From NCBI GenBank assembly GCA_016783965.1, contig JADHVO010000003.1:529283-593282 (forward strand): a DNA stretch of 64,000 nucleotides, given 5' to 3'. This stretch comes from Alphaproteobacteria bacterium. Its GTDB lineage: Bacteria > Pseudomonadota > Alphaproteobacteria > Micropepsales > Micropepsaceae. Position numbers and translations under genes: made by a program. Of this stretch, positions 58,455 through 64,000 are shown in pieces. Under the pieces are notes generated by a model that saw only the letters and a program-made list of their open reading frames with translations, ran no database searches and was not told the origin of the DNA. The first letter of the stretch is position 1, and the number at the start of each line of letters is the position of its first letter.

Positions 58455-61400
58455 GGATTGCCTCCAGCGCCTGACTGGGAAGGAACACGCCTCGAAAATG
58501 CGGCGATGAGACCGGGCAAGATCATCAACACCAGAACTGGGGTGAGCACCATTCCGCCAACGACCACGATCGCCAGGGGCTTCTGTACCTGCGAGCCGAT
58601 GCCGCTCGACATTGCAGCCGGAAGAAGGCCGACCCCGGCTGCGAAGCAGGTCATCATGACCGGACGCAACTGGACCATGCAAGTGCGCAGGATAGCCGTC
58701 GCCCGGTCCACGCCGAGCGACAACAGCCGATTGAAGAAGGAGAGAACGATAATCCCGTCCATGACGGAAATGCCGAAAAGGGCGACGAAGCCGATCGCCG
58801 CCGAAACGCTGAACGGTGTATCTGTCACGTAAAGGGCGAGCACGCCGCCGATCATGGCCATCGGCATGACGCTCGCCGCCAGCAATGTGTCGGTCAGGGA
58901 TCCGAAGTTGACGTAAAGCAGCACGCCGATGAGAACCAGGCTGAGGGGCACAACTAGGGCCAGGCGTCCGATTGCCTCTTGCAGCTCCCCAAATTCGCCG
59001 ACCCATTCCAGGCTGTATCCGCCGGGCATCGTGACCTGTTGCGCGATTTTGTGCTGCGCTTCGATGACCGCGCTTCCAAGATCGCGTCCACGCACACTGA
59101 ACTTGATCGGAATATATCGCTCTTCATGCTCCCGGTAGATGAAGGACGCGCCCGATACCATCCCGATCCTGGCTACATCGTCGAGAGGAACAGGCGTCAG
59201 CGATCCAGACGACTGCGCAGCGCCGACGACAATTCGCCGGATGGAGTCCAGATCGTTCCGGAACCCCTGTGCCAGGCGAACGACGATCGGAAAGTTCCGG
59301 TCGCTTCCCTTTTCGTACAGATTGCCTGCCGCTTGTCCCCCGATGGCTGCCTGGACGGTCGCGTTGATATCTCCGGCCGCCAGCCCGTAGCGAGCTGCAC
59401 GCAGTCTGTCGACATCGACTTGTACCGTCGGCTGTCCGAGCGAGCTCAGGACGGCGAGATCCGTGATGCCATTTACCGTCGACATCGCGCCCTTCACGCG
59501 ATTTGCCGTTCGCTCCAGCGTCTGAAGATCGTTTCCGTATATCTTGACGGAGTTCTCGCCCTTAACGCCGGACGCGGCCTCCTCGACGTTGTCTTCGATA
59601 TTCTGCGAGAAATTGAAATCCACGCCGGGAAATCTTGCGGCGAGAGCGTCGTTCATCTCCGCCGTGAGCTTCGCCTTGTCCACGCCGGCCGGCCACTCAT
59701 TGAACGGCTTCAGGGGAACAAAGAACTCGGCATTGAAGAAGCCTGTCGCATCGGTACCGTCGTCGGGACGTCCGTTCTGCGATACGACCGTTATGACTTC
59801 GGGATAGCTCTTGATCAGGCGCCGCATGACATTGACATAGCGGTTTGCCTCGTCGAGCGAGACGGACGTCGGAAGCGTCGCGCGGATCCAGAAATTGCCT
59901 TCCTCGAGATGCGGCAGGAATTCCAGGCCCAGGGACCGTCCGGCCAGCCCGGCGGCGAGGATCAACAGAACGGCGCCGCCCAAGGTAAGGACGCGGTTCG
60001 CCAGCGCGAATTCCATCATGGGATCGAAGACCCGGCGGAGCTGCCGCACGAGGAACGTTTCGGTTTCGTCCAGCTTCTCCGGAAGGACCAGAGCGCTGAG
60101 CGCCGGTGTAACCGTGAAGGTGGCGATCAGCCCGCCCGCGATCGCGTAAGCGTAAGTCTGAGCCATCGGCCCGAAAATGTGGCCTTCCACCCCCGAAAGC
60201 GTGAAGAGAGGGACGAACGCCGCGATGATTATTGCTGCGGAGAAGAAGATCGGACGGCTCACCTCCTCGCCGGCAACAAGGATGGCGCTGAGATGTCCTG
60301 TCAGCCCGGTCCGGCGCGCGCTCAACAGACGCTCCCGGCGGTCCGGACGTTCCGCCGTCTGTCCGGCGAGATGGCGATAGATGTTTTCCATGAAGATGAC
60401 CGTCGCGTCGACGATCAGGCCGAAATCGATCGCGCCGACGGACAGCAGGTTGGCCGATTGACCGCGGATGACGAGGATCGAAATCGCGAACAGCAACGCA
60501 AAGGGAATCGTGAGCGCAACGATGACGGCGCTCCGCAGGTTTCCCATGAATGCCCACTGGACGAGAAAGATAAGGACCACGCCGACCAGCATGTTCTCGA
60601 TCACGGTCCGTGTGGTCACACTGATCAGGTCGGTGCGGTCGTAAATCGGCACGATGGTCACGCCGGGCGGAAGGACGCCCGAACTGTTGATGTGCTGCAC
60701 TTCCTGCTCGACCGCACGGATGGTCGGCATGCTTTTTTCGCCGCGCTGCATGAGCACGATGCCCTGCACGATGTCGTCGTCATTGTCCTGGCCGGCGATC
60801 CCCAGGCGCGGTTGATGACCGACCGCGACGGTCGCAACGTCGCGCAGCAATATCGGCGCGCCGTTGGGCGCGGCGATGACGACATTGCGGATATCGTCCA
60901 TAGATCGGATCTGGCCGACGCCGCGGACGATTGCCGATTGCGGTCCGATGTCCACGGTCTGCCCGCCGACATTGACGTTGTTGTTGTTGAGCGCCTGGAG
61001 CACCTGCTGAAGGTTGATGCCGTAGCTCAGCAGTCGGTGCTGATCGACCGTGACGTCGTACGTCTTGGTCTTTCCACCCCAGCCGGTGACGTCGATGACG
61101 CCGGGCACCGCCTTGAACCGGCGTTGCAATATCCAGTCCTGGATCGTCTTGAGATCCGTCACCGAGTAGCCCGGCGGCCCGACAACCCGGTAGCGATAGA
61201 TTTCGCCAATCGGGCTCTCCGGTGAAATCTGGGGCTGCGCGTTGTTGGGCAGGGACCCAAGCTGGCTCAGCCGGTTGATCACCCATTGCTGAGCTTCGTC
61301 GTATGTGAAGTCGTAGGTGAACTGGATCTTGACGTCGGACAGGCCGAACAGGGAGATCGTTCGGATGGCTGTGACGTGGGGAATTCCCGCAAGCTGGTTC

Positions 61401-61606
61401 TCGATCGGTATCGTGATGTAGCGCTCGATCTCTTCGGCCGACTGCCCGCTGCTTTGCGTGACGACCTCGACAAGTGGCGGCACCGGATCGGGATATGCCT
61501 CGATATTGAGGTTCAGGTAGCAGCCGACTCCTGCCACGAGGAAAAGGATCAAGAGAACAAGGACGAGGATGCGCTGTCGGAGCGCAAACGCCAGCAAGTC
61601 GCGCAT
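58451..61606 (-). CDS. Heavy-metal-type RND efflux pump (CzcA/CusA family)
   Basis: A 1051-residue pump with twelve membrane helices and two large periplasmic loops. Helix 4 (~residues 388-405) carries DFGLIVDATVIFMEN, the Asp-Asp-Glu proton-relay pattern of the divalent-cation HME1 (CzcA) type rather than the CusA pattern. Conserved GLEFLPHLEEGNFWIRATLP follows. It should export a metal ion such as Zn, Co or Cd from the periplasm; the metal is inferred. It is ten bases after the adaptor gene. Confidence 0.92.
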   Translation of the reverse strand: MRDLLAFALRQRILVLVLLILFLVAGVGCYLNLNIEAYPDPVPPLVEVVTQSSGQSAEEIERYITIPIENQLAGIPHVTAIRTISLFGLSDVKIQFTYDFTYDEAQQWVINRLSQLGSLPNNAQPQISPESPIGEIYRYRVVGPPGYSVTDLKTIQDWILQRRFKAVPGVIDVTGWGGKTKTYDVTVDQHRLLSYGINLQQVLQALNNNNVNVGGQTVDIGPQSAIVRGVGQIRSMDDIRNVVIAAPNGAPILLRDVATVAVGHQPRLGIAGQDNDDDIVQGIVLMQRGEKSMPTIRAVEQEVQHINSSGVLPPGVTIVPIYDRTDLISVTTRTVIENMLVGVVLIFLVQWAFMGNLRSAVIVALTIPFALLFAISILVIRGQSANLLSVGAIDFGLIVDATVIFMENIYRHLAGQTAERPDRRERLLSARRTGLTGHLSAILVAGEEVSRPIFFSAAIIIAAFVPLFTLSGVEGHIFGPMAQTYAYAIAGGLIATFTVTPALSALVLPEKLDETETFLVRQLRRVFDPMMEFALANRVLTLGGAVLLILAAGLAGRSLGLEFLPHLEEGNFWIRATLPTSVSLDEANRYVNVMRRLIKSYPEVITVVSQNGRPDDGTDATGFFNAEFFVPLKPFNEWPAGVDKAKLTAEMNDALAARFPGVDFNFSQNIEDNVEEAASGVKGENSVKIYGNDLQTLERTANRVKGAMSTVNGITDLAVLSSLGQPTVQVDVDRLRAARYGLAAGDINATVQAAIGGQAAGNLYEKGSDRNFPIVVRLAQGFRNDLDSIRRIVVGAAQSSGSLTPVPLDDVARIGMVSGASFIYREHEERYIPIKFSVRGRDLGSAVIEAQHKIAQQVTMPGGYSLEWVGEFGELQEAIGRLALVVPLSLVLIGVLLYVNFGSLTDTLLAASVMPMAMIGGVLALYVTDTPFSVSAAIGFVALFGISVMDGIIVLSFFNRLLSLGVDRATAILRTCMVQLRPVMMTCFAAGVGLLPAAMSSGIGSQVQKPLAIVVVGGMVLTPVLVLMILPGLIAAFSRRVPSQSGAGGNP

Positions 61607-61616
61607 GTGCGTCCAC

Positions 61617-62990
61617 TCACTCCGGCTGCGCAGCGCGATCGATGAAAACCGCCCCGCTCGTCACGACCCGGTTTCCTGGGCGCAACCCGTTCAGGGCCTC
61701 GATGTAGCCATTCTCCGACCGGCCCACCGTGATTTGCTGCAGGCCAAGCGAACGATCCTTTTCCGCAAGCCAGACGCGCGCAGCCTCGCCCTCATAGATG
61801 ACAGCGTTCGCGGGCACGGCCGTCGAGAGCCGGTCCTTTCCGACGTGGATCGTCATCGTCGCAAACATGAGAGGCTTGAGTATGCCATCCGGGTTTTGCA
61901 CCTCTGCGCGCACGGCAAGACGGTGCATCGTGGGATCGATGGCCGAAGCCACCCACGACAGCGTCGCCTTGAATGTTCTGTGCGGCAGCGACGCAACGGA
62001 TATGTCGACGGTTTGCCCCACGGATACCGCCGGCGCGTCGGTCTCGCGAACCTGGCCGATGACCCAGAGTGTCGACAAGTTCCCGATGGAGTACACGGGC
62101 GTTGTCGAGCCGGCGAGAAGGAATTGCCCCAGGCCGACCTGGCGTTGCGTTATCGTTCCCGCAATAGGGGCCCTTATGGTGACTTCCGCCTGCGGCGGCG
62201 CGGCAGCCCGTGACTCGATGGCCGCAACCTCTGCGGCACTCATGCCGAGGATGCGCAGCTTGTTGCGTTGAGCGGCTAGAGCGATCTGTGCGGTATGGAC
62301 GCTGGCATTCGCGGCGGCCAGGTCGGACTGCGCTTGCTGCCAGTCTCTCAACGCGGCGCTGCCGCCGGCGTAGAGCTGATGCTGGCGCGCTTCATTGGCG
62401 GACGCGACGCGTTGCTGCGCCAGCGCGGTGCTCAACGTTCCAAGCGCGGCGTTCAGGTCGGCCTGTCCCTGCGCCGCTTCGGTTGCCGAAATGACCATGA
62501 GCGGATCGCCGGTCCGGACAACGTCTCCGGGTTTGGCCAGGAGCCGCGTCACCCGGCCGCTGTATGGCGAATAAACGGGTGTCGTCGTGTCGTCGTTCAT
62601 CGCGATCGCGCCGTCCGTAACGACGAGACCGGCAAACGGGCGCAACGACACGGTGTCGAATCCCAGCGTCGCCCACTGGGCCTCGGTCGGATGAAATGTC
62701 CCTGGGGTCAATTGTGGGGGAGGGACAGCATTGGGTGTCGCGAGCGCCCCCCAAACGGCCGGTGCTATTCCTAGCGCAACGATAATGAGCGCCCCACCAA
62801 CGAGCAGGAGCTTGATCTGGTCTTTCTGGGCGAGTGCTGTGCCGCTTGCGTCGCTGGAGGATTCCGACGGCAGGTAATTCGCTATCGTGCCTGCTAGGCC
62901 GTCCAGGAACGAGCTTGCCCATTCATAGACGCGCCGGGCACGGGTCCACGCGCGAAAAGTCCATCGTTGTTCACGATCTGGTTCGGCCAT
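61617..62990 (-). CDS. RND periplasmic adaptor subunit (CzcB-like)
   Basis: A 457-residue membrane-fusion protein. A ~55-residue cytoplasmic N-terminus precedes one helix (KLLLVGGALIIVALGIAPAVW), then the barrel-sandwich (VYSPYSGRVTRLLAKPGDVV) and a helical hairpin (~residues 165-245), and returns with EVTIRAPIAGTITQRQV. No His-rich metal-binding segment is seen. The upstream TAGCAA-C-TTGCTA palindrome directly abuts the start and no clear ribosome binding site is visible. Confidence 0.9.
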   Translation of the reverse strand: MAEPDREQRWTFRAWTRARRVYEWASSFLDGLAGTIANYLPSESSSDASGTALAQKDQIKLLLVGGALIIVALGIAPAVWGALATPNAVPPPQLTPGTFHPTEAQWATLGFDTVSLRPFAGLVVTDGAIAMNDDTTTPVYSPYSGRVTRLLAKPGDVVRTGDPLMVISATEAAQGQADLNAALGTLSTALAQQRVASANEARQHQLYAGGSAALRDWQQAQSDLAAANASVHTAQIALAAQRNKLRILGMSAAEVAAIESRAAAPPQAEVTIRAPIAGTITQRQVGLGQFLLAGSTTPVYSIGNLSTLWVIGQVRETDAPAVSVGQTVDISVASLPHRTFKATLSWVASAIDPTMHRLAVRAEVQNPDGILKPLMFATMTIHVGKDRLSTAVPANAVIYEGEAARVWLAEKDRSLGLQQITVGRSENGYIEALNGLRPGNRVVTSGAVFIDRAAQPE

Positions 62991-62992
62991 AT

Positions 62993-63031
62993 TAGCAACT
63001 TGCTATCGCAGGAACCCGGCGTATACCGGGT
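62993..63031. promoter_or_regulatory. Two inverted repeats ahead of the RND operon
   Basis: TAGCAA-C-TTGCTA (62993-63005) lies three bases before the adaptor ATG, and ACCCGG-CGTATA-CCGGGT (63014-63031) follows. Both have perfect 6-bp arms. They sit in the 83-base gap to the kinase gene and probably control the efflux operon at the promoter or translation start. Confidence 0.45.
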
Positions 63032-63073
63032 CCGGCTTACACGAAGCTGACACGCCTGTTTGGTTGGATGCGT

Positions 63074-64000
63074 CTATTGGGCGCCCGTGTGCGGGGCGGG
63101 GCGGCCGGTCAGATCAAGTGTGAACGTCGCGCCGCGGCGCGCGTTCTCCGTCACCGCGATGCTTCCGCCGTGCGCCTCTGCAACGCGTGCAACGATGGCA
63201 AGGCCGATTCCGACGCTGCCGGCCTGCGCCCGGCTGCGGCGCCAAAAGCGTCGGAATATCAGATCGCGCTCGTTTTCCGCCACGCCGAGACCTTCGTCGA
63301 TGACCTGCACGATGCCTTCCGGGTCGACACGCAGTTCGACCACGGTCTTCGGCAGCGTGTGCTGGATCGCATTCTCGACCAGATTCCGCACCGCAAGTAC
63401 GAGCAAAGCAGCGTTGCCCAGGATGAGAACGGGAGCTTCGGTGCCCGTCAAAGCAAGGTCCTTGTCTTGTGCGAGCGCAAGCGGCACGAGCATTTCAAGA
63501 ACGTCTATGGCGATCTTGCGCAAGTCCACGACGTCGTCGAGTTGAAGTTCGCCCGCTTCCAGTTCGGCGAGTTCCAGCAGCTGGGCGATAATGCGGTTCA
63601 TCGTATCCACGCCCTTGCGCAACGGAACCGCGTCGACATTCGGAAGGGCGTCTATGCGCATGCGCAGGGTGCTCAACGGCGTTCGCAGTTCGTGGGCGAC
63701 GTCGGCCGCGAAATCCCGCTGCAGGTGAAAGGCCCGCTCGAGCCTGTCCAGGGCATCGTTGAACGACCTGATGAGCGGCTGGACCTCTGTTGGAACGCCG
63801 CGCGCCGACAGCCTCAGGTCAAGCTGGCCCGGACCGATCGCGGCCGCGTCGCGCGACAGTTGTGACACCGGCTTCAGGACGCGGCCAACGGCGAGAGCAT
63901 CCAGGATCGCCAGAAGCAACAGCGCCGGCACCATGAAGACGGCCATGCGCCGGAGAAAGTCGGCGATCACGTCGTCGAAGATGACGTCGGGATGCTGCAG
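63074..64000 (-). CDS. Sensor histidine kinase, N-terminus cut by window edge
   Basis: About 309 residues are visible and the frame continues past the right edge. A membrane helix (MAVFMVPALLLLAILDALAV), a HAMP domain (RVLKPVSQLSRDAAAIGPGQ), HisKA (FAADVAHELRTPLSTLRMRI) and HATPase with N box (RNLVENAIQHT) and GxGLA-type G2 box (GSVGIGLAIVARVAEAHGG) are present. It lies upstream of the metal RND operon on the same strand, as CzcS/CusS-like kinases do, so it is a likely metal sensor. Its response regulator would lie outside the window. Confidence 0.88.
   Translation of the reverse strand: MQHPDVIFDDVIADFLRRMAVFMVPALLLLAILDALAVGRVLKPVSQLSRDAAAIGPGQLDLRLSARGVPTEVQPLIRSFNDALDRLERAFHLQRDFAADVAHELRTPLSTLRMRIDALPNVDAVPLRKGVDTMNRIIAQLLELAELEAGELQLDDVVDLRKIAIDVLEMLVPLALAQDKDLALTGTEAPVLILGNAALLVLAVRNLVENAIQHTLPKTVVELRVDPEGIVQVIDEGLGVAENERDLIFRRFWRRSRAQAGSVGIGLAIVARVAEAHGGSIAVTENARRGATFTLDLTGRPAPHTGAQ

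Noticed and set aside
58979..61225. 748-codon plus-strand open frame
   Set aside because: It is antisense to the RND pump gene, has no family resemblance and a biased composition. It is a by-product of GC-rich codon use.
1..64000. CRISPR arrays, insertion sequences, rRNA or intact tRNA genes
   Set aside because: No regularly spaced direct repeats, transposase motifs or complete RNA structures were seen on reading both strands.

Overview
The window is GC-rich, densely coding DNA from an alphaproteobacterium. The case rests on FixL/FixJ/FixK oxygen control, FNR-type boxes, alphaproteobacterial small membrane peptides in the kdp operon, RcnB-like, ChaB and DUF4239 proteins, and a large TonB-dependent receptor. 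No rRNA, intact tRNA, CRISPR array, transposase or integrase gene was seen.

Region 1 (1-23.4 kb) looks like a low-oxygen/stress island. It holds five tandem-domain universal stress proteins, a thymidine phosphorylase-like enzyme (cut by the left edge), a DUF4010 membrane protein, fixL-fixJ, a FixK-type regulator, TPR and quinone-reductase genes, ChaB, an L,D-transpeptidase, a zinc alcohol dehydrogenase, a DUF6629 membrane protein, a GH3 glycosidase with glucokinase, a host-attachment-family protein, a metallophosphoesterase, a CDP-archaeol-synthase-like protein, an RcnB-like protein and a tandem DUF4239 pair. Six FNR/FixK-type boxes (TTGAY-N4-ATCAA variants) lie in its intergenic gaps. An array of CGTACG-cored palindromes, probably FixJ sites, lies ahead of fixK. 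The implied circuit is O2 -> FixL -> FixJ -> fixK -> usp and metabolic genes.

Region 2 (23.5-37.7 kb) concerns cation homeostasis. A complete kdpFABCDE operon, with a 27-residue membrane peptide in front of kdpF, runs on the minus strand. Next to it on the plus strand is a second, orphan kdpA with changed pore-loop residues, preceded by its own small membrane peptide with the same Ala-Cys-Asp-Arg ending and by a small secreted protein. A small membrane ORF with an internal amber codon, an orphan SecF-like protein and a CPA1 Na+/H+ antiporter follow. A promoter element, CTTTCC-N4/5-GAATTCTTATG, is shared by both kdp loci.

Region 3 (37.7-40.7 kb) is gene-poor and partly degraded. It contains a small DUF6961-like protein, a secreted ricin-type lectin and an outer-membrane beta-barrel.

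Region 4 (40.7-51.5 kb) looks like an aminophosphonate-utilisation module: DUF5690 transporter, decayed Rieske oxygenase, phosphonoacetaldehyde hydrolase, TIGR03364-like FAD oxidoreductase, TPR-sulfotransferase, TonB-dependent receptor and a LysR regulator. Three LysR-type T-N11-A palindromes link its promoters. Region 5 (51.6-56.5 kb) has three luciferase-like flavin monooxygenases and a GNAT acetyltransferase, probably for organosulfur use. Regions 4 and 5 are each bounded by direct copies of a ~38-bp repeat (40723, 51548, 56621).

Region 6 (56.9-64 kb) is a heavy-metal-type RND efflux operon (adaptor, pump, outer-membrane factor) with a histidine kinase cut by the right edge.
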